The notes beneath the pieces are model-generated. The model had not been told where the DNA came from, did not search any database, and was given only the letters and a program-made list of their open reading frames with translations. A program made the position numbers and the translations under genes. DNA of 64,000 nt, from contig NZ_JAGGKC010000018.1 of NCBI RefSeq assembly GCF_017873395.1, positions 1-64,000 on the forward strand. The letters run 5' to 3'. This document shows positions 17,024-26,283 of the stretch, piece after piece (the first letter of the stretch is position 1; the number at the start of each line of letters is the position of its first letter). Origin of the DNA: Youngiibacter multivorans. Its GTDB lineage: Bacteria > Bacillota > Clostridia > Clostridiales > Clostridiaceae.

Positions 17024-18430
17024 TTGGCCGTGATAAAGAAAAACCAGAAGATACTAAACATGCTGCAGTTCGTGCTGGACATGGCGGCTATTCTATTATC
17101 GATAGCAGCATCATGGTACCTGAGGTTCCACTCGGGGATAGTGCCTATATGGTTTCCCGGAGTACTTTCATTCTGGGATTATTTCAATCCGGTCGTAATG
17201 TTCCTGCCATTCTTCGCGCTTTGCCTGTACCTGTTCAAACTGTATGACCCTCAGAGGAAGAACACGTTCTCAGAGGAGATCTATGCAATAGTTAAGGCGA
17301 ACAGCACTGGGATATTCATATTTGTCCTGTTCCTGTTCCTGTCAAAGCAGATGCACTATTCAAGGGTGATGCTGGCGCTTCATGTGGTTCTAGTCAATCT
17401 GTTCATGTTAGCTGAGAGGGGATCAATAAGGCTGATGCTCAGAAGAATGAGAGCGAAGGGGTATAACCTCAAGCACATCATACTTGTCGGAGACAGTGAT
17501 GCATCAAGAAGGATAATCCATTCCATGGCTTCAAACAGGCACTGGGGATACAACATAGTAGGAGTAATCAGTACCGGACTTGTGGATTCTGATTTCCCGG
17601 CAAAGCATCTTGGGATACTCTCTGACCTTGAGGAAGTGATAAGCAGGGAAAATGCCGACGAGGTGTTCATAACACTTGAACTGAATGAGTACAAGGTAGT
17701 TGACAAGATTATAAGGGTGTGCGAAAAGGCGGGAGTCAAGACCTACATAGTACCGGACTACTACAGGTATCTTCCTGCAAGGCCATTTGTTGAGGATGTT
17801 GACGGGCTGCCGATAATAAACATCAGGTACATACCTCTGGACAACCCTTTGTATGCATTTGTGAAGAGGGCCCTGGACATATTGATTTCGGGACTGGGTC
17901 TTATTGCAATAAGTCCCGTGCTTATCATAGTCGCATTGCTTGTAAGGCTCGATTCTCCCGGTCCTGTAATTTTCGTGCAGGAAAGGGTGGGACTTAACAG
18001 GAAGTCATTCAACATGTATAAGTTCAGGTCCATGAAGCTTCAGACTGATGAAGAGGAGCATGACAAGTGGACCACAAAGGATGACCCGAGAAAGACCAAG
18101 GTAGGTAACTTCATAAGAAGGACCAGCATTGATGAACTGCCTCAGCTTTTCAATGTGCTGAAGGGCGACATGTCACTGGTGGGTCCGAGACCTGAGAGGC
18201 CCTACTTCGTCGAGAAGTTCAAGGAAGAGGTTCCAAGATACATGATAAAGCATCAGGTAAGGCCCGGAATAACCGGATGGGCGCAGGTGCAGGGATGGAG
18301 AGGAGATACCTCAATCGTAAGAAGGATCGAATGTGACATTTACTACATCGAGAACTGGAGCCTGATTTTCGATGCAAGGATATTCCTCATGACTTTCTTC
18401 AAGAGAAAGGCCAAGGAAAACGCCTACTAG
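17024..18430 (+). CDS. polyprenyl-phosphate sugar-1-phosphate transferase (initiating transferase)
   Basis: Starts polysaccharide assembly by moving a sugar-1-phosphate onto undecaprenyl phosphate. The 468-residue protein has four N-terminal membrane helices, a central Rossmann-like domain (around 140-265) and a C-terminal bacterial sugar transferase domain with a membrane re-entrant helix, YKFRSMKLQTDEEE, DELPQLFNVLKGDMS and LVGPRPERP. This is the WcaJ/WbaP/CpsE architecture. The start is either TTG at 17024 or GTG at 17030, both behind AGAGGTGA; the difference is two residues. Confidence 0.92.
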   Translation: MAVIKKNQKILNMLQFVLDMAAILLSIAASWYLRFHSGIVPIWFPGVLSFWDYFNPVVMFLPFFALCLYLFKLYDPQRKNTFSEEIYAIVKANSTGIFIFVLFLFLSKQMHYSRVMLALHVVLVNLFMLAERGSIRLMLRRMRAKGYNLKHIILVGDSDASRRIIHSMASNRHWGYNIVGVISTGLVDSDFPAKHLGILSDLEEVISRENADEVFITLELNEYKVVDKIIRVCEKAGVKTYIVPDYYRYLPARPFVEDVDGLPIINIRYIPLDNPLYAFVKRALDILISGLGLIAISPVLIIVALLVRLDSPGPVIFVQERVGLNRKSFNMYKFRSMKLQTDEEEHDKWTTKDDPRKTKVGNFIRRTSIDELPQLFNVLKGDMSLVGPRPERPYFVEKFKEEVPRYMIKHQVRPGITGWAQVQGWRGDTSIVRRIECDIYYIENWSLIFDARIFLMTFFKRKAKENAY

Positions 18431-18452
18431 AAATTGAATGAACTGAACGGAT

Positions 18453-20261
18453 GTGGTCATCATGGCACTGATTCATGGGATAGGAAAAATTAATAAGGCG
18501 ATGAGGATTGCCATAAAGGATCCCGTGTACGCTGTGAGGCTTATAAAGGGAGTCCGGAGGCATGGCTTAAAATGGGCTCTCGACAAGTCCAAGGCCAGGC
18601 TGTTTGCCGAGTCATTATCAAGAGGTTACTCATATGATGAAGAGGAATACCTCGATACCGGTGAAGTGCTTGATGGATTGGCAAGGAAGCCCCTCATTTC
18701 TGTAGTCATGCCTGTATACAATGTTGAGACAAGGTGGCTTGATGAAGCTGTAAAGTCGGTGCTTTTAAGCACCTATGACAATTTTGAGCTGATTCTGGTC
18801 GATGACTGCTCCACAGACGAAAGAGTTATTGATTACCTTGGCTCTATATCAGATTCAAGGGTGAAAGTGGCTAGAAATGAGAAGAACCTCGGGATATCAG
18901 GAACCAGCAACAGAGGTATTGAAGAGGCTTCAGGCGAATACATAGTCATGATGGACAATGATGACCTGATCCACAGGAACGCTATCCTTCATATTGCCGC
19001 AGATATTTTGGCTGCCGAGCCTGACCTCATCTATTCTGATGAAGACAAGACTGATCAGGATGGAATAAGGAAAGCTCCTTTCTACAAGCCCGACTGGTCT
19101 CCTGACCTTCTGCGCAGCCAGATGTATATAGGACACATCTTCGCATTCAGGAAGGGATTCTTCCTTGAAACGGGAGGCTTCCGAAAGGAATTCGATGGGG
19201 CGCAGGATTATGACCTGGCCTTGAGGATGTCTGAAAGAACCTCAAGGATCAGCCACATACCTAAGGTACTGTATTCCTGGAGGGAGCTGCCATCGTCTAC
19301 TGCCATGAACCCAGATTCAAAGCCTTACGCGCACATTGCCGGACTAAAGGCTCTGGACGGACATCTGAAGAGGGTGTTCGGACAAGGTGCGTATGCTAAT
19401 GAGACCGACCAGTGGTATGTATATGATGCGAGGTATCCGATAGATCAGAAAAAACTCCTTATCTCGGTGATAATCGACGGGACAAGCGGTATTGAAAATA
19501 TCAGGAGATGTATAAAGGTAATCAGGAATTCCGAAGCAGGCATAAGGTATGAAATAATCGTCCTATGGGAAGCAGTTGGAGCTAAGAGTGATGGAATTGA
19601 TCCTTCTGTAAGAGTAGTTGACACCTCAGGGTCAAACACCTGGGGTGAAAGAGCAAACAAAGGTGTCAATGAAGCTAACGGTGATATACTGATTTTTATT
19701 GATGCAAGAGTCACTGGCCTGTCTATGGGATTCATGGAAAGGCTTTCTGAAAAGGCTTCAAGGACTGGAACAGGTATTGTAGGGTCAAGAATAGTATCAG
19801 ATGATGGCGGAATTTTAAGTGCCGGTGTTACTGTCCTTCCGGATGGGACCTTAAGGAGATTGTTTAAAGGGTCACCTTCAGTACATTACGGTACACCCTT
19901 CGTATCACCTCTTGTTACAAGGAACATTCTAGGAGCCGATGGAATACTGATTGCGGTTGCGAGATCCAGTTATGATCATATTGGTTCCTTCAGCGTGTCA
20001 ACTGATATGATGGAAAGCTGTTTTGACTATGGTGTGAGGAGCTGTACTGCCGGACTGCTTAATGTTTATGATCCTCATGTGCGAGCTGAGCTTGAGGAGA
20101 CAGGTACTTTGACATGCGGAATCGATATGTTTGACCTCAGCAAATTGAATGGTTCGGACCCTTACTCAAATATCAGGCTCAACCTTAAGGATGGGCTTCC
20201 AGTTGTACCTGTAGCTCCACGAATGAAAAGAGTATTAGGAGATAATAATGATAAGCAATAA
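18453..20261 (+). CDS. two-domain GT2 glycosyltransferase, second domain degenerate
   Basis: A 602-residue enzyme with a short N-terminal region (HGLKWALDKSKARLF) common to the next two genes, then a GT-A domain (about 75-300) with SVVMPVYNVE, VDDCSTDE and MMDNDDL as metal site, followed by YSDEDKTDQDG. A second GT-A-like domain (about 330-560) starts LLISVIIDG but has FIDARV where DxD should be and is probably not catalytic. The GTG at 18453 or the ATG at 18462 could be used. Its end overlaps the next start by 14 bases. Confidence 0.85.
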   Translation: MVIMALIHGIGKINKAMRIAIKDPVYAVRLIKGVRRHGLKWALDKSKARLFAESLSRGYSYDEEEYLDTGEVLDGLARKPLISVVMPVYNVETRWLDEAVKSVLLSTYDNFELILVDDCSTDERVIDYLGSISDSRVKVARNEKNLGISGTSNRGIEEASGEYIVMMDNDDLIHRNAILHIAADILAAEPDLIYSDEDKTDQDGIRKAPFYKPDWSPDLLRSQMYIGHIFAFRKGFFLETGGFRKEFDGAQDYDLALRMSERTSRISHIPKVLYSWRELPSSTAMNPDSKPYAHIAGLKALDGHLKRVFGQGAYANETDQWYVYDARYPIDQKKLLISVIIDGTSGIENIRRCIKVIRNSEAGIRYEIIVLWEAVGAKSDGIDPSVRVVDTSGSNTWGERANKGVNEANGDILIFIDARVTGLSMGFMERLSEKASRTGTGIVGSRIVSDDGGILSAGVTVLPDGTLRRLFKGSPSVHYGTPFVSPLVTRNILGADGILIAVARSSYDHIGSFSVSTDMMESCFDYGVRSCTAGLLNVYDPHVRAELEETGTLTCGIDMFDLSKLNGSDPYSNIRLNLKDGLPVVPVAPRMKRVLGDNNDKQ

Positions 20262-22701
20262 CTTCAAGGTATCCAACGCAAGGTTTCATCTTACTGACAA
20301 GGATAAGTTTGTCATAGGCGGATGGTTCGCTGAAAACAACCCTGAAAAGAACGGAATTGAAGCATATCTGGACAAGACAAGACTGGAAATGAGTTTCGAC
20401 AAGTACAGGGGCTATGATGTAAGACAAAGGCATCTGGTACATCAGGCAAACGTAAGCGAAGAATACTACTTGTATATCAACCTGCCGAAGGACTTTGACA
20501 AGTACGGCAAACTCACTGTTTATACTGTGAACGGCGATGAAAGGATTCCTTCCTTTGAAGCACCGACTAAGAAAATACAATTGCTGAAGTATCAGCTTCC
20601 ATATTGTGTCGATACAGTTTCGATTGAAGGCGGAGACTGCAAGCTTTCAGGCTGGGTTGCATCCACTGATCCATTTGGTGTTTCAGCACAGGATGAAAAT
20701 GGACGTGACATGGATATTGATATCGAATTTTTCCAGAGAAAGGACGTTTCAGCCACATTCAAAGAGGCTGCGCTCCATGAATATTGCGGATTTAAAGCCG
20801 AAGTCAACAATCCAACCGGAAAGAAGCTGCTTTTCAGCTTCAAATCAGGCGACCTGTCAGCCCAATATGAGGTTGATATGGCAAAGGCCCTTAAAGGTGC
20901 GTATTCACAAAAGGAAAATAAACTCATAAAGGGACTCAAATACCTTAAGAAGCATGGAATCAAGTGGACAGCACTGAAAGCCATGCAGGTTGTCTGGGGA
21001 AAAGCAGAATCAGCCGCAGAATATGAGAAGTGGCTGAACTACCATTTGAGGTCCGAAGTGGAGCTTGATGCTCAGAGGAAATATGGTTTTACAGTCAGGC
21101 CGAAGTTCAGTATAGTCGTGCCTCTTTACAAGACCCCGGAAAATTTCCTGAGAGAGATGGTAGACTCTGTTACTTCCCAGACCTATTCCAATTGGGAGCT
21201 TTGCATGTGCGAGGGCAGCGGAACTGAAACACAGGTAATTGAGATACTTCGTGATTATTCACGAAGGGATGAAAGGATTAAATTCACAGTATCATCTAGG
21301 CAGCTGGGCATTTCTGACAACACCAATGAAGCGATTAAACTTGCAACAGGTGACTTCATAGTTCTGGTGGACCATGATGACCTGCTTACTCCTGATGCGC
21401 TGTTTGAATGCGCATTGGCAATACAGGATGATGCTGAAGTTGACGTAATATACTCGGACGAGGATAAGCTCACGATGGACGGCTCAGCATACTTCATGCC
21501 GCACTTCAAACCTGACTTCAACATTGACCTTCTAAGAAGCATGAACTATATTACACATCTTTTTGTCGCAAAAAGGGAGCTCATGCATAGCGTCGGACTT
21601 TTCAGGAATGAATTCGACGGGTCCCAGGACTATGACATGATCCTGAGATGCACAGAACAAGCCAAAAAGGTACACCATATCCCAAGGATCTTGTACCACT
21701 GGAGATCGCATAAGGACTCCGTTGCTGAGAATCCAGAAAGCAAGCTTTACGCATATGATTCAGCGAAAAAGGCGCTTGATGCGCATTACAGCAGGATGGG
21801 AATTGATGCCCATGTGGAATTCACGAAAATCTATGGGGTATATAAGACCTTCTTTCATATTACGGCTGAGCCGTTGGTCTCCATCATCATATCCAGCAAT
21901 GACAGCATCAAGGACATCAAGAGGTGCATCAGTGCAATTGAGTTCAAGAGCCTGTATGACAACTATGAGATTCTGATAGTGGACACCGGAAGCAAGAAAG
22001 GGAGTACATTTTCATTCTATGATGAACTCCAGGCAAAGTTCCCGAAAGTGAAAGTGGTATTCTACAGGGGAGAGAAGAGCTACTCCAAGTCAAGAAACTT
22101 CGGGGCTGAAAACTCTAACGGTGAATATATGCTATTCATGGATGACACCATTTCCATAATTACTGATGAATTCTTTGAGGAACTTCTTGGCTATGCAAGG
22201 AGAACCGACGTGGGTGCCGTAGGTGCAAAGCTGTATTATGAGGACGATATAATATACCATGCGGGTTCGGTTGTAAATATGGACGGGATTACCGGCAATT
22301 CTTTCCAAGGACAGTCCAGATATGACAACGGATATTTTGCTCGTGCAATTACCGCGTGCGACTACAGCATAACAAACCCGTCCTGCTTCATGACGAGCAG
22401 GGAGGTATTCAATAATGCAGGTGGCTTTTCAGAGGAATTTAGTACAGGGCTGACTGTCTCGGATTATTGTCTTGCGATTGGAAAAACAGGCAAGCTGACA
22501 GTATTCAATCCATTCGCAGAAGCTTACAGGTATGTGCCTGTCAGACCGGTCAATGATTCAGGGAAAGAAGGCACGGTTAAAATCAAGAATGAATCTGAAA
22601 AATTCAAGGAAAGATGGAAGGTCCTGTTTTCAAAGGGTGACCCCATGTACAACCGAAATCTTTCGCTGAACAGGAATGACTATCATTTGAAGAAGGTATG
22701 A
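20248..22701 (+). CDS. two-domain GT2 glycosyltransferase with N-terminal beta domain
   Basis: The largest transferase of the locus (817 residues). Residues 1-220 form a beta-rich region with a GGWFAEN motif and a second GWVASTD copy, resembling a pair of small sugar-binding or scaffolding modules; I do not recognise a named family. A linker with KHGIKWTALKAM follows, then a GT-A domain from about 288 with FSIVVPLYKTPE and VDHDDL, YSDEDK and HFKPDFNIDLLRS. A second GT-A domain (from about 545) has PLVSIIISSND and MDDT. Both keep acidic metal-site residues. It overlaps both neighbours by a few bases and is translationally coupled. Confidence 0.85.
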   Translation: MISNNFKVSNARFHLTDKDKFVIGGWFAENNPEKNGIEAYLDKTRLEMSFDKYRGYDVRQRHLVHQANVSEEYYLYINLPKDFDKYGKLTVYTVNGDERIPSFEAPTKKIQLLKYQLPYCVDTVSIEGGDCKLSGWVASTDPFGVSAQDENGRDMDIDIEFFQRKDVSATFKEAALHEYCGFKAEVNNPTGKKLLFSFKSGDLSAQYEVDMAKALKGAYSQKENKLIKGLKYLKKHGIKWTALKAMQVVWGKAESAAEYEKWLNYHLRSEVELDAQRKYGFTVRPKFSIVVPLYKTPENFLREMVDSVTSQTYSNWELCMCEGSGTETQVIEILRDYSRRDERIKFTVSSRQLGISDNTNEAIKLATGDFIVLVDHDDLLTPDALFECALAIQDDAEVDVIYSDEDKLTMDGSAYFMPHFKPDFNIDLLRSMNYITHLFVAKRELMHSVGLFRNEFDGSQDYDMILRCTEQAKKVHHIPRILYHWRSHKDSVAENPESKLYAYDSAKKALDAHYSRMGIDAHVEFTKIYGVYKTFFHITAEPLVSIIISSNDSIKDIKRCISAIEFKSLYDNYEILIVDTGSKKGSTFSFYDELQAKFPKVKVVFYRGEKSYSKSRNFGAENSNGEYMLFMDDTISIITDEFFEELLGYARRTDVGAVGAKLYYEDDIIYHAGSVVNMDGITGNSFQGQSRYDNGYFARAITACDYSITNPSCFMTSREVFNNAGGFSEEFSTGLTVSDYCLAIGKTGKLTVFNPFAEAYRYVPVRPVNDSGKEGTVKIKNESEKFKERWKVLFSKGDPMYNRNLSLNRNDYHLKKV

Positions 22702-24428
22702 AATTGATTAAGGATAAATTGTTCAGGGCCGCAAGGTTCTATAAACGTCACGGATTAAGGAATTTCATGGTGCATCTGATACAGAAGACACTTGGAGTGG
22801 AGTCAGACTACAATAAGTGGTTTTTAAGACATGCTCCTGATAAATCGGCACTTAATGCCCAAGCGGAAATCAAGCTGTCATTCAAAGCAAAGTTCAGTGT
22901 TATAGTAATGGCGGGCAGTGATTCTCAGCAAAGGCTTAAAGGAACATTTCTATCACTCACTGAACAGACCTACGCTAACTGGGAGCTTCTTTCGATCGGT
23001 CGCGAGGACCAGAAGCTGAGTGATTCGGGTGTGGTTTTCGTTGAATATGACAAGAATTCACAGATAGCTGAAATTTTGAACAGGGCAGCTGAAAAATGCA
23101 GCGGTGACTACATTCTTTTCATGCAGCCAGGCGACCAGCTTGCACCAAATGCACTGTTTGAAATAGCGAGCGAAATCGAAAAAGGTGGATACTCTGCAGT
23201 TTACACAGATGAAGACAAGATAGAGGCAAGTGGGATCAGACATATTGATCCGATTTTTAAGCCCGATTTCAATCTGGATCTTTTGAGAAGCACCAATTAT
23301 ATTTCAAATTCTATGGTGATAAGCAGAAGAGTGCTAAGGGATATCGGAGGGTTTAAAAAAGAATATGGAGAAGGCTGTATCCTGGACCTGTATTTCAGGA
23401 TTTTTGAGAGCAGTGCAGCAATAGGCCATATTCCAAAGGTTCTTTATCATTCAAAGCAAACATCAGCGAAAAATGAAATTGCTCAGATTGACCACATGAA
23501 GGTACTCAGAGACCACTATTCGAGGATGGGCATTGACGCTACCGTATCTGGAAGCAATCTGGATGGTATACTTAGAACCAGGTTCAGTACAGATGGAAAT
23601 CCGCTTGTATCAGTTTTGATCCCTAACAAGGACCATATAGATGACCTGGATAAATGTCTGAATTCCTTATTGAACAGGTCTTCATATAAAAACATGGAAA
23701 TCATAATAATTGAAAACAACAGCACGGATAAAAGCACATTTGAATATTACGACAGGATGTCCAGAACGCATAAGAATATAAGTGTTATGGAATACAAGGG
23801 TGATTTCAATTATTCAGCGATTAACAACTATGGAGCAGGTTTCTCCAAAGGTGAATACATTCTGCTGCTGAACAATGATACTGAAATCATCAATGCAGAC
23901 TGCATTGAAGAGATGCTTGGTCATTGCATGAGAGATGAGGTAGGCATAGTAGGAGCGAAGCTTTATTACGGCGACGGGTCAGTTCAGCATGCCGGAGTGA
24001 TAATCGGTCTTGGTGGAATAGCAGGACACGCCTTTGTAAGCCTGAAGAAGGGTGATTCAGGATATTTAAACAGGGAGAATTGCACTCAAAATTACAGTGC
24101 TGTGACAGCAGCGTGCATGATGACTAAGAAGAGCATCTATGAAAGTGTCGGAGGGTTGACAGAAGAGATGCAGGTAGCCTTCAATGACATTGATTATTGC
24201 ATGAAGGTCAGAAAAAAGGGCAAGCTTGTGGTCTATACCCCATATGCCGAGCTCTTCCACTACGAATCGAAGTCAAGGGGACAGGACGACACTCCGGAAA
24301 AGGCCAGAAGGTTCAACAGCGAGGTTGAAAGGTTTGCGAAAAGATGGCCTGAGATTTTGAAAGATGGCGATCCCTACTATAACCCGAATCTTACTCTGGT
24401 CAGGCCGGATTTTTCCATAAAGGACTAA
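22698..24428 (+). CDS. two-domain GT2 glycosyltransferase, first domain degenerate
   Basis: A 576-residue paralogue of the two preceding genes. After a shared N-terminal segment (RHGLRNFMVHLI), the first GT-A-like domain begins FSVIVMAGSD but has MQPGDQ in place of the DxD site, although YTDEDK and FKPDFNLDLLRS remain. The second domain (from about 305) is intact: PLVSVLIPNKD, IENNSTDKS, LLNNDTE and FNDIDYCMKVR. The active and degenerate halves are therefore the reverse of the gene at 18453. The ATGA overlap with the previous gene shows coupling. Confidence 0.85.
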   Translation: MKLIKDKLFRAARFYKRHGLRNFMVHLIQKTLGVESDYNKWFLRHAPDKSALNAQAEIKLSFKAKFSVIVMAGSDSQQRLKGTFLSLTEQTYANWELLSIGREDQKLSDSGVVFVEYDKNSQIAEILNRAAEKCSGDYILFMQPGDQLAPNALFEIASEIEKGGYSAVYTDEDKIEASGIRHIDPIFKPDFNLDLLRSTNYISNSMVISRRVLRDIGGFKKEYGEGCILDLYFRIFESSAAIGHIPKVLYHSKQTSAKNEIAQIDHMKVLRDHYSRMGIDATVSGSNLDGILRTRFSTDGNPLVSVLIPNKDHIDDLDKCLNSLLNRSSYKNMEIIIIENNSTDKSTFEYYDRMSRTHKNISVMEYKGDFNYSAINNYGAGFSKGEYILLLNNDTEIINADCIEEMLGHCMRDEVGIVGAKLYYGDGSVQHAGVIIGLGGIAGHAFVSLKKGDSGYLNRENCTQNYSAVTAACMMTKKSIYESVGGLTEEMQVAFNDIDYCMKVRKKGKLVVYTPYAELFHYESKSRGQDDTPEKARRFNSEVERFAKRWPEILKDGDPYYNPNLTLVRPDFSIKD

Positions 24429-24463
24429 AGAACATGTCAATTATACCAAGGAGGAGGTAATCC

Positions 24464-25348
24464 ATGAAAATACTTATTACCGGAGCCAAAGGCCAGCTTG
24501 GAACGCAGCTGACGGAAATACTGAAGGCAGGTACGACAGAGCTTGGGGCCATACCCGAAAGCTTTATATATGCCGATGTGTTCGGATATTCAAGCAAGGA
24601 CCTTGATGTGTCAGACCTTTCAGCAGTAAGGGCTGTAGTTGCAGGCATAAAGCCTGACCTCATAATAAACTCTGCGGCCTATACGAATGTAGATGGCTGC
24701 GAAACCGACAGGGACAGAGCCTTCAGGGTGAATGCACTGGGAGCACGAAACCTGGCTATTGCTGCTGAGGAGACTGATGCAAGGCTTGTCCACATATCTA
24801 CTGACTATGTCTTTTCGGGAACGGGAAGCGAGCCATTCGCTGAATACGACCTTACAGACCCGCAAAGCATATATGGCAAATCGAAGCTTGCAGGTGAGGA
24901 GAATGTGAAGACCTTCTGTTCAAGGCATTTCATTGTCAGGACATCATGGCTTTATGGTCTCTATGGAGGGAACTTTGTAAAGACAATCATGAAGGCAGGA
25001 AAGGAAAGAGGAGCTCTTCAGGTGGTAAATGACCAGAAGGGCAATCCTACAAATGTGGAAGACCTTTGCTACCATATACTAAGGCTTGCAGATACCGAGG
25101 AATATGGAGTCTACCATTGCACAGGATCCGGTGAATGTTCATGGTATGATTTTGCCAAGCTTATAATCGAATATGCGGGGATTGATGCAACTGTAGCCCC
25201 GGTTACTACTGACCAGTTTCCGAGACCTGCAAGAAGACCCTCCTATTCGTCACTGGACAATATGATGCTCCGGGTTACAGTAGGAGACCACATGAGGCCA
25301 TGGCAGGATGCGTTACGGTCATTTATGACTGCATTCGAAAAGATGTAA
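24464..25348 (+). CDS. rfbD: dTDP-4-dehydrorhamnose reductase
   Basis: Last step of dTDP-L-rhamnose synthesis, an NAD(P)H-dependent reduction. The 294-residue protein shows the Rossmann GAKGQLGTQL near the start, NSAAYTNVDGCE, HISTDYVFSG and the catalytic YGKSK. A GGAGG site lies just upstream of the ATG. It sits at the tail of the operon with rfbA, while the other two rhamnose genes are at the head. Confidence 0.95.
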   Translation: MKILITGAKGQLGTQLTEILKAGTTELGAIPESFIYADVFGYSSKDLDVSDLSAVRAVVAGIKPDLIINSAAYTNVDGCETDRDRAFRVNALGARNLAIAAEETDARLVHISTDYVFSGTGSEPFAEYDLTDPQSIYGKSKLAGEENVKTFCSRHFIVRTSWLYGLYGGNFVKTIMKAGKERGALQVVNDQKGNPTNVEDLCYHILRLADTEEYGVYHCTGSGECSWYDFAKLIIEYAGIDATVAPVTTDQFPRPARRPSYSSLDNMMLRVTVGDHMRPWQDALRSFMTAFEKM

Positions 25349-25382
25349 ATCAGACTATATTTGTATACGAGGAGAAGTGAGA

Positions 25383-26252
25383 ATGAAAGGTATTATACTC
25401 GCCGGAGGATCCGGCACAAGGCTCTATCCAGTAACCAAATCAGTTTCAAAGCAGATTCTTCCGATTTATGACAAGCCGATGATCTACTATCCGCTTTCGG
25501 TGCTCATGCTTGCTGGAATCAGGGAGATCCTTATAATATCGACTCCAAGGGACATTGGGTCGTTCGAGGAGCTTCTGGGAGACGGAAGTGATTATGGGCT
25601 ATCCATATCATATGCTGTCCAGCATGCTCCAAATGGCCTTGCAGAAGCATTTATCATCGGTGAGGAGTTCATTGGCAGCGACAAGGTTGCCCTTGTTCTT
25701 GGAGACAACGTATTCTATGGATATGGATTCTCTGAGAGACTGAAAGCAGCTGTTGAAAGGGAAGAGGCAACGATTTTCGGCTATCACGTCAGCAATCCGA
25801 CTGAATTTGGAGTCGTTGAGTTCGATGACGACATGAATGTGCTCTCCATCGAGGAAAAGCCTGAAGAGCCGAAATCAAACTATGCGGTACCGGGACTGTA
25901 TTTCTACGGAAATGATGTTGTAGAGATAGCTAAGACCATAAAGCCATCAAAGAGAGGCGAGCTTGAGATAACCGCAGTCAACAACGAATATCTGAGAAGA
26001 GGAAAGCTCAAGGTTGAACTGTTTGGCCGTGGAATGGCATGGCTCGACACTGGAACACACAGGGGACTGCTTGATGCAGCCAACTTCGTAGAGGCGGTAC
26101 AGACCAGACAGGGACTATATGTTGCATGCATTGAAGAGATTGCATTCAGGAAGAAGTTCATAACCAGGGAGAGACTCCTGGAACTTGCTCAGCCTTTGCT
26201 CAAGACAGAGTATGGCCAGTATCTTGTACATGTTGCAAACGAGCCAAGATAA
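25383..26252 (+). CDS. rfbA: glucose-1-phosphate thymidylyltransferase
   Basis: First step of dTDP-rhamnose synthesis: joins dTTP and glucose-1-phosphate. The 289-residue length is typical of RmlA. KGIILAGGSGTRLYPVT at the N-terminus is the nucleotide-binding signature, with LVLGDNVFYG, SIEEKPEEPKSNYAVPGLY and the WLDTGTH region. The ATG at 25383 follows GGAG with good spacing; a GTG six bases earlier is less well placed. Confidence 0.95.
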   Translation: MKGIILAGGSGTRLYPVTKSVSKQILPIYDKPMIYYPLSVLMLAGIREILIISTPRDIGSFEELLGDGSDYGLSISYAVQHAPNGLAEAFIIGEEFIGSDKVALVLGDNVFYGYGFSERLKAAVEREEATIFGYHVSNPTEFGVVEFDDDMNVLSIEEKPEEPKSNYAVPGLYFYGNDVVEIAKTIKPSKRGELEITAVNNEYLRRGKLKVELFGRGMAWLDTGTHRGLLDAANFVEAVQTRQGLYVACIEEIAFRKKFITRERLLELAQPLLKTEYGQYLVHVANEPR

Positions 26253-26283
26253 CACTGGTACACCAAAAAAGAGGTGAAGGCAC

